DNA from: Blastomussa wellsi
Taxonomy: Eukaryota; Cnidaria; Anthozoa; Scleractinia; Plerogyridae
Length of the DNA: 64,000 nucleotides
Assembly (NCBI GenBank): GCA_947652115.1
Contig: OX393567.1
Location: forward strand, 2,240,614 to 2,304,613
Direction: 5' to 3'
Shown here piece by piece: positions 46,501-57,930 of the stretch (its first letter is position 1; every line of letters starts with the position of its first letter). Position numbers and translations under genes: made by a program. Below the pieces are notes generated by a model. It saw only the letters and a program-made list of their open reading frames with translations, did not search any database and was not told where the DNA came from.

Positions 46501-48360
46501 ACTTTCGGTGTTTGCACTGATCATGCACCAAGTGATTTATGTCAGTGCTGAATTTCACTTCCACTCAAATTACTGCTTTGCAAGTTGTGAGAACATTCCT
46601 CAGATAGAATAGAAGACATTAGTATTGTTTGGTTGGTTGTTTAGTAGAATTGTTTTGCCACAATTGAACTCATTATCAAGATGTATTCATTGTCATTTCA
46701 CTTGTTTTTCAGGAGCATAATGAATTTCCGCAAGCAAAACGCACTTCGACCTCGCGTAGCCACGAGCAAGCCCCAGCAGCATCCAGTTATCCGACGACAC
46801 AAAATCATGTTGCGGACAATACTGATTACACTCATCAAAACGAGATGTAAGTTTTCTTAAGCAGAATTGAGGTGCTTCACAGCAGCTTTTAGGTGTTTGC
46901 ATTTACATGAGACTTTGGTTGCTGTTACATGAAGTGTCAGATCAGAAATATTAAATACAGCTCCTGGGTGTGATGCTAACCCATGGCAGCTTATTCCCTA
47001 TTGTATTGTCAGATTGAATTCACCTCAGTGACTAAAGGTTGTTTAGAAATGGTTATGCATAAATCATAAGGAGGCAGCATGGCCGAGTGGTTGGAATGTT
47101 CAGTTCAAGTGTTGTTCTGACCACTACCTGGTGTTGTTCTCGGTAGCCCCGTGTTCAATTTCTCGGCTACACTTGTAACTGGTCTGCTGCCTGCCAGGTG
47201 GGATTCTTGGCCTCGTTATGTTAATTTAGATATTTTTGTTTCAATGTTTGCTTACATTGGTACTGAAAAGCAGTCAATGGAGTTATTATTTATTATTATT
47301 ATTATTATCTAGTTTCTTGAAAACTATAAACTTGTTTGTATTGTAAGAGACTGTGTACATGCACTGTTGCATTAAAGCCTAGCTTTCACATGTCAGAAAA
47401 ATCCCAGACGATCAGGGATTTCACTGTTTCCTGACTGCCCAGATTTTTCCGACTAATAAAAATTGGAAATCTTTAATATCCCTGATCGCCTGGTATGGTC
47501 GGCGACAAATTGGGAAAATCGGTAGTGTTTCTATTTTGCTAACACGTCCCAGATTTCTGCGGTGGTCGTCGCTCATTCCTTACATTTGAAAACTGGGACG
47601 TTTCCAATGGTTTTAGCTTGTTACCAATTCTCTAGCTTCTTTTTAATTGCTTGGCTCCAGTCCCAAATTCAGAATGTTGAGAGAATCTGCAACAGGACGT
47701 CTAGCGTTTCTCCGATATATGGGTAAAATCTGGGACAGTCAGAAAAAGTGACATCCCCGATCGTCTGGGATTTTCCCGACATATGAAAACCAGGCTTAAA
47801 CAAGTGCTGTTCTCATTCAATCCCACAAGTGAAATACTCTGAATGATTATAATTGCTTCGTCTTCCCCTAATAACCCATTGGGTCACATTTTTGTTGTTT
47901 TTTTTTTGTGATAAGGCTTCTTCGGACAGGTGTATCATGATTGTAACAACCAGCCAGGATTGAAAATTTGAGATTCCAGGCATCCCACTCTCGCTTGGGA
48001 TAGAGCTGAATATGACACATTCTCTGCTATGTCAGGTTTCATTGATTGCTACAAACTTTCAATGCCATTCTCTTTGTTCACAGTAATCCATTTGACAATA
48101 ATTACACCACAACAACGAGTGAGGACTATAGTGGTCCATCCACTAAAGATGAGTGGGATATTGAACCACCTCCCATTGAGGATGCTGGCATACCTGTCAG
48201 GGCTTTGTACGACTTTCAGGGAGTGGAAGAAGATGAACTGAACTTCAAGGAAGGGGACGTTCTCACGCAACTTTCTTCTCAAGATGACCAAGGCTGGTGT
48301 CAAGGAAGATTTCAGGGCAGAGTTGGTCATTTTCCTGGATCTTATGTGGAACCGTTATAG
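41785..48360 (+). CDS. PACSIN: PACSIN/syndapin (F-BAR and SH3 protein)
   Basis: Five exons: 41785-42584, 44305-44425, 45698-46252, 46713-46846 and 48084-48360, with matching phases, encode 628 residues. Residues about 20-290 form the F-BAR domain ([56 protein letters not shown]), continued by RNHGTGMPQNWPVFEEW from exons 2 and 3. An NPF motif stands at 538-540 and an SH3 domain at about 575-628 (VRALYDFQGVEEDELNFKEGD ... GHFPGSYVEPL). The family bends and senses membranes in endocytosis, binding dynamin and N-WASP via SH3 and EHD proteins via NPF. The linker, mostly the 185-codon exon 3, is acidic and longer than in vertebrate forms (total about 420-490 residues). Single or alternative isoforms cannot be judged. 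Confidence 0.93.
42585..44304. other. PACSIN intron 1
   Basis: No gene seen. 43914-43935 is a (TA)n tract. 44075-44130 contains a short hairpin, GTGAGTTTTTGAAAAACTCAC-like. Confidence 0.4.
46347..46440 (+). repeat. GGGTCTGGGGGC-type repeat in PACSIN intron
   Basis: GAGGGGTCTGGGGGCTTGCC followed by CCCACAGAAAATG; the same short family as 22362-22440. Confidence 0.45.
47078..47300 (+). mobile_element. tRNA-Ser/Leu-like SINE in PACSIN intron
   Basis: The head GGCAGCATGGCCGAGTGGTT resembles the 5' half of a class II tRNA and CCGTGTTCAATTTCTCGG resembles a B box. A body and an ATTATT(ATT)n tail ending about 47305 follow. This is a different family from the 12838 SINE. Confidence 0.6.
47373..47798. 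mobile_element. MITE in PACSIN intron 4
   Basis: AAGCCTAGCTTTCACATGTC and AATCCCAGACGATCAGGGAT at the left are matched, inverted, by ATCCCCGATCGTCTGGGATT and GACATATGAAAACCAGGCTT at the right, so the arms are about 50 bases. The interior has no coding capacity. The target duplication is unclear. Confidence 0.6.
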
Positions 48361-50837
48361 ACAGTTAATAGACACTGATACCTGACACAGTGGTCTTGTC
48401 CAAGAAGATTAAAGTTTAGCTTAGCACATACAGCCATTAAAATAAGCGTTGTCAGGTCAAAGCTTCAAGCTTCAATACAAGACCAAACTGTAGGGTGGGT
48501 AGATCTTTACATCGTGGTTTGGCTTGCTTTTTCTCAATTTCTTTAGACATGTGGAAACAACGTATTTTTAAGCTGGAGTTAATTGAGAAAAATTTTCCAA
48601 ACTCAAGGCTATAACAGAAAAGCATGGGAAGGTGTCATGATAGTGAAAAACAGCCAAAAACAAAAATAAAAACTCTTAGATTTCTTTTACACTGATATGC
48701 ACATTTTCAGTGGATATCCAGACCACAACTCGGCCTTGCTGCCATAGGATTGTAGCAATTTCACTCTTTCTGCTACATAGCTTTGAGGTGAAAAATTCTT
48801 TTCAGTGTGGCTAAAACAAATCTTGTTTGTGTGTGGTCTGAAGAGAAAAAAAGGAAATCTGCAAAATTATGTTTGTTAGGATTCAGCACATGCACCAGCC
48901 TTATACTAGTGCACCTCCCCCCCTACTACTGACAACGTTAACTGAAATTGCTGTATACCTTTTAGCTTAGTCTTCTCTTACAACCATGTTATTCTGTAAG
49001 TTATGTACCCTTATAGTGTAGGCCAATACTGTAGGTGTTGCAAAGATGTAGAAGGAGTATTAGGTTTGGATAAGACAAATTGAGTGATGTGAAAATAAAT
49101 TCTAAAAGTCAGTATATTCATACAATCAGCATAAAAATAGTTTTCATATGAAAAAAAACATTCCAAATGAATTTGGGTGCAAGAACCAGCAGCTTGTAAA
49201 TATTATTATGTTCTATGTTAGGAATCCAAATTGGGAATGGTAGATTATAAAACAAGGCTCAATTTTTTGAGAAACATAATTTTCCTCTAGGAAAATTATT
49301 GTGTTCCGGTAAATCTGCCCAGAATTGTGTTGTTCCTGAAAATATCCATCCTCATCTTGAAGGTTTGTTAGTTTTAACATTCATACCCCAGGCTGTGGAA
49401 ATTCCAGTTTAGTTTCACACCTTCCTTGATAAAAATAACATTTGAAACCTTCCCCCCCCCCGCATGGCTCATAATTTCCATTGATCTTCCTTTGCGGGTG
49501 GGAGAGGGAGTATGGACATTTCCTGGAACTGTGCAAAGAGCTGAAAATTCCTCTCCTTTGTAGCAAGCTGTATGATTTTTAGCCAATGATTAGTCTAGTT
49601 GATAGCCCTGCATGCTATTTCTTAACAGGAATATAGTAGTTTCTAACAAAATTGTTGTGCTGCATCAGCAGCCAAGGGAAACATGATAATTGATAATCAA
49701 CTTAAAGTTGATGAGGGGAATTAGCTGATGAAACAAATTTGGATAGCTCGGTGCAAATATTTCTGCTGTGATGAAGGGATGCTCAATGCTCATGCTCAAA
49801 ATGTCAACTTTCTAAATTCACCATGGTGGTGAATGTCATTCATGGACTTACAAATTAACTGCATATTCGTTGCACTTTTTACTTCAAAGTGGGTCAATAC
49901 ACAATAGATATATATGTTACCTTTCAGAATGCAGGAAATGGCATCTTAGAGGCCTACATTTATAGAAAATTTTCTGCGGAAGCATGCTCCCCCAGACCCC
50001 CATAGAAACTCGCGCCTTTAGCGCTCGTGCTAGCTCCAAAAACCTACCTTTTTTCTATTTCAAGGGTTGGAATCTGTAGCTCTGCACTTCAGAGATATCT
50101 GCCTCCAGGGGCACCCAAGGAACAAGCTGTGGCAAAATTCATTCTTTTATCCAAATGAATGAAAATATATGATATTAAAACATTTAGGTGTTCTTGAGTG
50201 TTGGTGGGAAAAATTTATCTGTACCTTTTTGCCAGAACATGATCCATATTTTTTTCCCAGCCAGCAATTAGAACAAACAACAAACGTGCGGAAATGGCAC
50301 TGAAAACCGTTGAAATCCACTCTTCTCAACGAGATTCAAGCCTTTGTGTATGAGTTTTTTCAGTCGCCCTTCCAAGTTTCAATCGGCCAGCGCAGAAGTA
50401 GTGACAACTCCCATGAGAAAACATATACTGAACCACTTTTCTAGCCAGCCAGCAACATTTGCGCTGCGGAACAGATAAAGTGAGGAACAGACTCGTTGGG
50501 TGCCCCTGCACCTCACTAGGTAGTCGCCATACTAAATGTGCGCACCCGTGTCAGGGCTTTATCATGCGCCATATTATGTACCGCAACCCACCAGATTACC
50601 TACAGGCATGTAAAACTATAAAAAAGAATGATAACAATTTTATTCACACACAAACAGCTAAAATTATTACAAACAAGGTAGAAAATACAAACAATAAACT
50701 GAATTAAACTTTCTGCAATCCCGCACCTTCAAAGACAATGAAAACAATCGGCCTGTTATACCGGCCGGTGTTGCCAAGGAAATTTGTCTGTTTTTATACA
50801 AGTTGCACACGGACGCAATTGTACAGTTATAAAATTA

Positions 50838-50995
50838 TACACGGACCCCCCGGTTTCATATCCGCTTGCGGATATACAGTTCTGCTAGAGGGGAGAGTCC
50901 AGATCCGCAGAGGGGGGTCCAAATCCGCCAGCGGATTTCGACCGGGGAGTCCAAATCTAGGGGGGTTCAAATCTGCTGGGACACCGGCGAGGTGC
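50838..50995 (+). repeat. Repeated GGGGTCCAAATCCGC-type units
   Basis: The unit GGGGG(G)TCCAAATC(C/T) or close variants occurs about five times, alternating with CAGCGGATTTCG-like words. This is typical of a dispersed satellite-like fragment. Confidence 0.5.
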
Positions 50996-53054
50996 GTTCC
51001 TGTGCCGGCGAAGACGGAACTTTCTTTGTAAACGCTGACGTCACAGCCAATTTAAAAACAGTGTAGTGTGAAAAGAAAACATTTTAATCGTGATCGGGAC
51101 GAAAATACCGTTTTCAAATTTATCCGGCGGAATAGTGTGGACGAATCCTCCAAAAAACTTCTGTTTGGCAAGGTAGGTCAGGGTGAGAATTGGAAAACCC
51201 AAATTTCGCAAAATTTCTGCCAGTCTTGCGTGATATCCGGTGACGTAAAGATATTAAGTGCGATGATGAATGAAGGGTATTCCCTTGGGTATTGCTGAAG
51301 ATCATTTCGTCATGACAAAAACATGTGATTTATATGGGCTTATTGCTCGCGTTTATTATACAAACACCCGGTTCTTTTCAGCCTAAGCGATTCCGGCTTC
51401 GGAAAGGAACTTGCCAGGCCCGCTGAAGGGAGAATACTTGTTGTAGCCGGTACCAAGGTAAGAAAATTGTCTCACTGTTGTTTCGAGCTTGTGAAAGCAA
51501 CGATCGGACACGATCATAGAAGTGAATTCTTTTTGTTTTTAAAATATTATATTCGCTTGATTTTCTGTTATGATATCAACATCATTCTTTCAATACGAGT
51601 GAAATATCATAAGCTTTTATACTTCTCCTTCCTATTTGACGTGAAGATGACGTAATAAATTATGAAAGATTGAAGGGTACGAAAAATCAGTTCGTTAAAT
51701 TAAAGACAACGTAATTCTAAGAAGAATAAACCTTGATGCTAAATTTGAAGCATATATTGCTTCAAGAAGAGAGGCAAAGAACTTGTGACACTTGTGTGTT
51801 AGTGGACGTCTTGCCGAAACATTAATGCCCGCATAGTTAGCAGAGGAGACTCTGCTAACTATGATGCCCGGAACAAGCCAGTTATTATTGCGGTTCGCTT
51901 ATCAAATTGGGCAGCCAGCCGACATATATATCATTCATGAATGATAAATCATTCAGAGTTTTCAAGGAAAACACTTGCGGCGCGCGAGGTTTTACCTTTC
52001 ATGTAAAACAATAGCTATTGTTTTTTAACCGGCTTGACAACTAACAATCAAAAGTCATATTCCGCATGGATGATATGTTTTTTACATTTCAGACCAGGAA
52101 ATTTACAATTCTGTCCATTTCAGTTTCATTTCAGTGAAATGACTACTCTTTCGTGAGTTTACATGTTTTGCGTACAAAAGAAAAATATCGAAAGCTGTAT
52201 CAACAAAATTTGACCTCCGGATAATATTTTTACTACTTAACCCCAAAATAGACCAGCTACATTTTAAAGTGACACAAACCAACTAGATTTTGGATTGTTG
52301 TAATTCTCAAAGCAGTCATCATTATAGCAAAACAACAGGTTTTGAACTTTCCTTCTTGTATATATAATACCGTTAATTCTGCAACTGTTATATGCCAAGG
52401 TAATTCCTTTTTTCCTTTTTGTTTTTTTTATATGACAACGTGATTGCAAATTATGCATTGTTCGTTAATTTTAGAAAGAACATTTTGATCAATGCATTTG
52501 GCAAGCGCTGAAGGGTGTCTAATATCCTCGCGGTATATTTTTGTGTTTTGTTGTCTTTTTTAGCAAGGTTCTGGCGAAATGAATCTGTTGCTAACGTACA
52601 CCTCTACTTTCTTGCAATTTTCTTTGATCGTCGCGTTACACGCGAGAAGAGAAGAGAACCGCCAGAGAACTGGACGCTAGCACAAAAAACGGAAGGCACT
52701 CTTATATCCCCCCCCCCCCCCCCACGAAAGCTAGGAACACGTACAGTTGAATCGTTCGCGGTGGGTAAGACCGGTACGCCCCCCACCCTACCCTCGTTTG
52801 GGCGTGTTGCTGAATTGCGACAAGGCTGAAAATCAAATACGGAAAAAGTACAAAATACGCTAGCCTGCGAGAGCAGTCGATTTTTTCGGCTACCTCGCAG
52901 GCTAAAAATACGCCAGACCGGACTGAAAGTGCACATTGACCCTTACAGCAGAAAAAGGCACACGAAAATAATGTGAATTTCCACTGGAATAGTGAGGGCG
53001 TTTGTATGGTGACTTCACAGCAAAAACATTGCGCCCATACAAATCACAATGTAA

Positions 53055-53150
53055 TCCGATGAGATACGATGCGAAGCGTTGCGATGCGATGTTACGCGAT
53101 AAGATGCGATGCAATGCGATGCGACGTGACGAGACGAGACCGTGATGTGA
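53055..53150 (+). repeat. Degenerate GCGAT/GATGC tandem repeat
   Basis: About 15 five-base units of the GATGC type with substitutions (GCGATGCGATG, GATGCAATGCGATGCG). The apparent 60-residue frame across it is an artefact of the repeat. Confidence 0.6.
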
Positions 53151-53522
53151 GGTGTCAAGTCAATACAAATCAGAATATAATCACAAAAACAATTATCAAC
53201 AAGGTATGCCTGCTTTCTTTGGTAAGGAAACCACTGCAGCCGGATTTATAGCTGGCGAGCGCGTCTGTTTTCGTCAGTTTACCAAGTAAATTATTCTAAA
53301 GAACCGATGAGGGGTATGGGGGGAGGGCGGGGATGGGGGTGGCATTTCAATCAATCAGTCAATCAATCAACATTATTTAAAACACGGTAAATGGCTCAGC
53401 AAGCTGGTTTTCAGACATGCCGTGTAAGAATTACAAGATATAAATGCTAAAATTTCCATAAATTCCCGTCGATCCGCCGCTTTGTTCGTGCAAATTGGAT
53501 CCGTGCTTCGTATGAACATTAA

Positions 53523-53850
53523 GTAAAGGTTCGATCGTGAGCGGTGACGTGACTGCTATGCAGAGTCTCTAAAAATTCTTGAAAAGAGAGCCCTGAAAGA
53601 GGAGAGGGGGTTACATTCCATTTCTCAGCAGAATGTTTTGCCGCAGGGTTTGCCCAAATCCAATTTTTCCCAGTGAAAATGTTCACTGGGGAAGTAAAGC
53701 TTCGATCGTGAGCGGTGACGGACTGCTTTGCAGAGTCTCTCAATCTTCTTGAAAAAAAAGCCCTGAAAGGGAGGTGTGTTACATTCCATCCCTCAGCAGA
53801 AATTTTTCCCCAGGGTTTGCCCAAATCCAATTTTTCCCAGTGAAAATATT
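53523..53850 (+). repeat. Tandem duplication, 171-bp period
   Basis: GTAAAGGTTCGATCGTGAGC at 53523 and GTAAAGCTTCGATCGTGAGC at 53694 open two diverged copies. Both continue with CAGAGTCTCT, GTTACATTCCAT and GGGTTTGCCCAAATCCAATT. The array ends about 130 bases before the exon acceptor of the tryptophanase-like gene. Confidence 0.75.
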
Positions 53851-54004
53851 CCCAGACCTCAGCTCCAATAGAAAATCGATCATGCCAGAGCCACAAAAGC
53901 ACTGCATGACATCATCCCAGATTTTCATAAGTAGATTCTTTTATTCGCTGATACTGACATGTTTTGTCTTTTCTTTTTTCAGTGTAGTGAAACCTTACAC
54001 CAAC

Positions 54005-55959
54005 ATGCAGGAACACAAATTTACGACGTTTTACGAGCCTTTCAGAGTCAAATCTGTGGAGAAAATCAAACAAACCACGCGAGACGAGCGAATCAAGCAT
54101 TTGAAACAAGCGAACTACAATTTGTACCTCCTTGACTCCGAAAACATCATGATCGACCTGCTAACCGACTCGGGAACTGGGGCGATGAGTTCGGAACAGT
54201 GGGCAGCGGTCATGCTTGGAGACGAATCGTACGCAGGCTCCCCGAGTTACCGGAAGTTTGAAGCAGTTGTCAAGGAGATCTTTGGATACCGTCACGTGAT
54301 CCCTACACACCAGGGGCGCGCCGCTGAACGCATTCTTTTTCGGTGTTCTGTGAAGGATGGGGACATAGTGCCTAACAATGCCCATTTTGCCACCACCTTG
54401 GCCAACATTGAAGCGCAAGGGGGCCAGGCAATCAATTTTTTGACGCCTGAAGCAATGGAACCAAGTATCGATGTTCCATTTAAGGGGAACATGAATGTCG
54501 AGAAGCTTGAGCAAAAACTGTCGACGTGTCGAGCTAGGATTCCACTTGTTATGATCACCATAACCAATAACATGGTGGGAGGTGAGCCCGTGAGCATGGA
54601 GAACATCAAAGCGGTTTCTAAACTCTGTCGCGCTCGTGGCATCCCGCTGTTCTTTGATGCGTGCCGCTTTGCTGAAAACGCCTGGTTCATCAAGATCAAA
54701 GAGGAGGGCTACGCCAATCGTACGCCTAAAGAGATCGCGCGGGAAATCTTCTCATACGGAGATGGCTGCACCATGTCAGCTAAGAAAGACGGCCTCGCTA
54801 ACATCGGGGGATTTTTGGCAATGAACGACAGCGAGCTCGCCGCAAAATGCCGCAAGGAACTCTTGATTACCGAGGGGTTTACAACTTATGGCGGGCTTGC
54901 CGGGCGGGATCTTGAAGCCATTGCAGTGGGATTGAACGAGGTCGTAGAGGAAGATTACTTGAGATATCAAGTTGGTTTCGTGAAATTTTTAGCGGACTTG
55001 CTCGTGCAGAACGAAGTGCCGATTGTCACGCCACCTGGCGGTCACGCGGTGTATATCGACGCAGGCGCGATGCTTCCTCACATTCCCAGGGAACAGTTTC
55101 CTGCATGGGCTCTCGGGTGCGCGCTTTACATTGAAGGGGGAATCCGAGGGGCGGAAGTTGGCGCGGTGATGCTAGATAAGCCCGGAAATGTCAAGGGGTC
55201 TTCCTCCACAGTAGAGAATGCGGAAAATGAAGATAATGTGGAGGATGATGATGTGTTTGAAACTGAGGTCGAAGAGCATGAAGAACTGTTTCGCTTGGCC
55301 ATTCCTCGCCGCACCTATACTGAATCCCACATGAGGTTAGTTGTGAGACACAAAATTTTTACCTGAGTTTAATTCTGTGGATTGTTTGCTAAATTGTTTC
55401 TGTTTCGTAGAATCTGAATAGACTGTACTGTTTTTTTTATATGTAGGGAATGATTTTTCCTATTTTCAGCTGAAAACATATAAAGCTGCTAGCTTATTCG
55501 TTGTTCGTCGTTCATTGTACAACGTACTGTTTCCTCGAGTAGTAAATGTACTTCAAGGAAGATTTGCCCAAACTGGCAAACTGTTCCACCGACTGAAATG
55601 AATGCAAAGCGCCATGAGACAGTTGTGGCGTGGTCGCCATTATTCGTTCGCACGTTGCTTTCGTAGCAGGCGAACGATCTCGTACTGAACGCAGACCTTT
55701 TACGTTGCCGCACATGTCTTGCAGGTACGTTGCCGAAGTCTGTGCGCATTTGTTCAAGAATCGTTCCAAGGTTTGTGGTTACCAAATCACGTGGGAACCG
55801 GCCATGTTACGTCACTTCACTGCCCATCTGGAGCCCATTCCTCCACCTTCAAAGCCAGCCGAGGAGGAAACGGAACGACAGCGCCATCCATCAACTGTAA
55901 AAGTGTCCAGCGGGCAAGTTTTACGGAGTAGAAAAAATTCCTCGATGCAATTCAGTTAA
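54005..55959 (+). CDS. Tryptophanase / tyrosine phenol-lyase-like PLP enzyme
   Basis: Two exons, 54005-55335 and 55725-55959 (acceptor for the first at 53981-53982), encode 521 residues. It begins MQEHKFTTFYEPFRV, aligned with the start of the bacterial enzymes. Family hallmarks: LLTDSGTGAMS, GDESYAGSPSY, PTHQGR (Q103-R105), FFDACRFAEN, the PLP-lysine segment MSAKKDG (probably K261), GFTTYGGLAGRD, GGHAVYIDAG, and LRHFTAHLEPI near the end. The family splits tryptophan to indole, pyruvate and ammonia, or tyrosine to phenol. Unlike bacterial enzymes (about 470 residues) it has an acidic insert (about residues 394-428) and a 35-residue C-terminal tail. The intron shows it is a nuclear gene. A related gene lies convergent at 63812-64000. 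Substrate is inferred, not shown. Confidence 0.88.
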
Positions 55960-56396
55960 TTTCAATAGGAACAGCCAATTTAATTTCAATTGCTAAAGAG
56001 ACTTACACATTTTTTTATTTCATTGTTGTCTATAAGTTCCGTTATAGTTATTTGCAAGATAAAAGATGCTGGGAAATTGTTGTCTCCATTCAGTCTATTG
56101 ACAAAGAGAACAGCGGCTGCTGCGAAAGGAGGGAAAGAGTACGAGAGTCAGTCATCGTTACGTGTGACACGTTAAGTGATACGTTTTTATTTAAAAACTA
56201 AGCCTGCGTGATTTTTCTTAAGGGCAACAGACTTGTAAGTCCTTGGACTTCTGGCAGCGTGCAGCCTCGCTGACCAAGGTGCACGATCATCACAGGCTCA
56301 CTGAATAAATGGATAAAATGAAGAACAGTCCTTGTGCAGCAGGAAAGGCCTTGACACCAGGAATTCAGGGAACGGAGACCAAATAAAGAGTGTTTC

Positions 56397-56552
56397 ACAT
56401 GATGTCACGGCGGCCATATTGCTGTCCGAAAACAAAGAAACGGCGTCCATACTGGTGTCCCAAAACACTCCTCCGGGAATTAATTGAACTCTATTGTTAT
56501 GAAAATATCATCTTTTGTTTCAGCAGTCCAATATGGCCGCTTGTCACGTGTA
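56397..56552. mobile_element. Possible fold-back element
   Basis: TGTCACGGCGGCCATATTG at the left and CAATATGGCCGCTTGTCACG at the right are inverted copies with short arms (about 25-30 bases). The interior repeats CCATATTG / CCATACTGGTGTCC words. No target duplication found. Confidence 0.4.
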
Positions 56553-56753
56553 TGAAAATATTTTATATTAGTTAAAGGATATTTTGTACTAGATGATTGT
56601 AATAAAGTAAAGAAAATTGTACCACTAGCTTCATAATTAAACGTGAATAAGTTGTTAAAAAGGCCGAATATTTAATACCATTTACCCAAGGGTTTTGGCG
56701 CAGCTTTGGACAGGATACTACAACGACTTTACTTTGCTGTGATCCAAAAGTCT

Positions 56754-56907
56754 GGCTCATCCTCGGTGTAAAAACCTGTGAAACTCACGAGTGACGCAAA
56801 ACAAAGAACGAACAAGACAACAAAGAACCTCGAAACAATGTAGAACAGAAAAACAATAGCTCAAACACAAAGAAAAAAGTCACAGGTTTTTACACCGAGG
56901 TAAACCC
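56754..56907. mobile_element. hAT-like MITE, copy 2
   Basis: A 154-bp copy of the 13731-13880 element, flanked by AAAAGTCT at 56746-56753 and 56908-56915. Its inner inverted repeats are perfect: CCTCGGTGTAAAAACCTGTG and its reverse complement ending at 56900. It starts GGCTCATCC and ends TAAACCC, as copy 1 does. Confidence 0.78.
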
Positions 56908-57656
56908 AAAAGTCTAGAGTCTATGTTGACTTGGTTTACTTTTAAAACAATTACTCCACGAGCGCAAGTTGGTTATGAGGTGGTAGATAGTCAGGGGTAC
57001 GTAGCGCCGAGTTGACTATTGAAACCATCAGAATTAACAAGCGCGAGTGTATCTGGCCGACACGTACTACAAAGTGAGTAAACATCTGGGTACGAGATTA
57101 ACGTACACCTACAATATTTGTGGTCCAATAGGAGGCCACATTCCATTTACTGTAAACCAATCACAATATAGTAAATTACAATTTCTGAGTTTTGATTGGC
57201 CCGACGCAAATGTTGCTGGCTGGCAAAATGGTTCAGTATTTGTTTTCTCTTCGGACCAGTTTGACGACACCTATTGGTACTGGATAGATATGATTGTTAA
57301 TGGCGTGGACGAGGTTGACCGGTAAAACCTGTATAACAGTGAAAGTGATCTATATAAACACTGTATGGTGGTTTTCATTCTGAAGTCAGTTTCAAGATGA
57401 GTTACACAAAGTGTGGACTTTGCCTAAAAGACCTTGAAGTAATCAAGCTTGCTCTGGCCATGGTATAGCTTACATCCATCTTTTGCCGTAAAGACGACAT
57501 CCACACTTATCAAAAAATATCCAAGAACGCGTGATACCTTAATACAATTGCCTTACTGAAGACACATGGATGTTGCGACATTTCGAGTCTCCAGATCTCA
57601 GAACAATCCTTTCTCACACTATTTTACCTGCAAAAGACGAAATGAAATGTGCAGGT

Positions 57657-57820
57657 TGTGACAATATGCGTGACATTATGTTGCAATGCTGCTGAGTTAG
57701 AGTGCGGGCTCACAAGTAATGTAGTTTTCCCTGAGTCGATGCGGTCCTCATGGCCGACATTAAAGTTGAGTTGAGTTTATGCTGTTCTTGTCGTTCCTTG
57801 AAGTCATAAGGATTGTCACA
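57657..57820 (+). repeat. 5' LTR
   Basis: 164 bp, begins TGTGACAAT and ends ATTGTCACA, so the termini are inverted (TG...CA). It contains no strong TATA box that I can see. Confidence 0.95.
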
Positions 57821-57838
57821 TGGTGTCAGAAGTGGCGG
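57821..57838 (+). other. Primer-binding site
   Basis: TGGTGTCAGAAGTGGCGG directly follows the 5' LTR. TGGTGTCAG-AGTGG fits the 3' end of a tRNA-Leu (ends ...CTGACACCA). The tRNA assignment is by recollection and not verified. Confidence 0.6.
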
Positions 57839-57930
57839 ATAGTTGGATTTAACTGTTACTTGTGGAATATTTCTTTCCTGGATTCACTGGTTTGTTGCTC
57901 TTCACGCAAGTCGGACCCACGTTGTCAGTA

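Larger units (their letters stand above)
48361..53982. other. Repeat-rich region between PACSIN and tryptophanase-like gene
   Basis: No supported gene. 49975-50055 is a reverse copy of the GGGTCTGGGGGCATGC repeat. 50840-50990 repeats GGGGTCCAAATC-type units. 52710-52726 is a C run. 53055-53150 is a degenerate GATGC/GCGAT tandem repeat. A strong donor (TACCAAG|GTAAGA at 51452-51463) could end a 5' untranslated exon of the next gene, but this is unproven. Confidence 0.45.
55960..57656. other. 3' flank of tryptophanase-like gene and repeats
   Basis: Holds a fold-back element (56397-56552), a hAT-like MITE (56754-56907) and a 92-residue frame at 57047-57325 that I do not recognise and do not annotate as a gene. 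Confidence 0.45.

Noticed and set aside
53774..54004. Upstream start for the tryptophanase-like protein, adding 77 residues
   Set aside because: The extension reads through the 171-bp repeat and a polypyrimidine tract ending in CAG. The ATG at 54005 lines up with the start of the bacterial enzymes.
54005..55959. Bacterial contamination as the source of the tryptophanase-like gene
   Set aside because: A spliceosomal intron, continuous animal flanks, and a second copy in the same scaffold make contamination unlikely.
57047..57325. 92-residue plus-strand frame as a gene
   Set aside because: No recognisable domain and no evidence of splicing; too little support.
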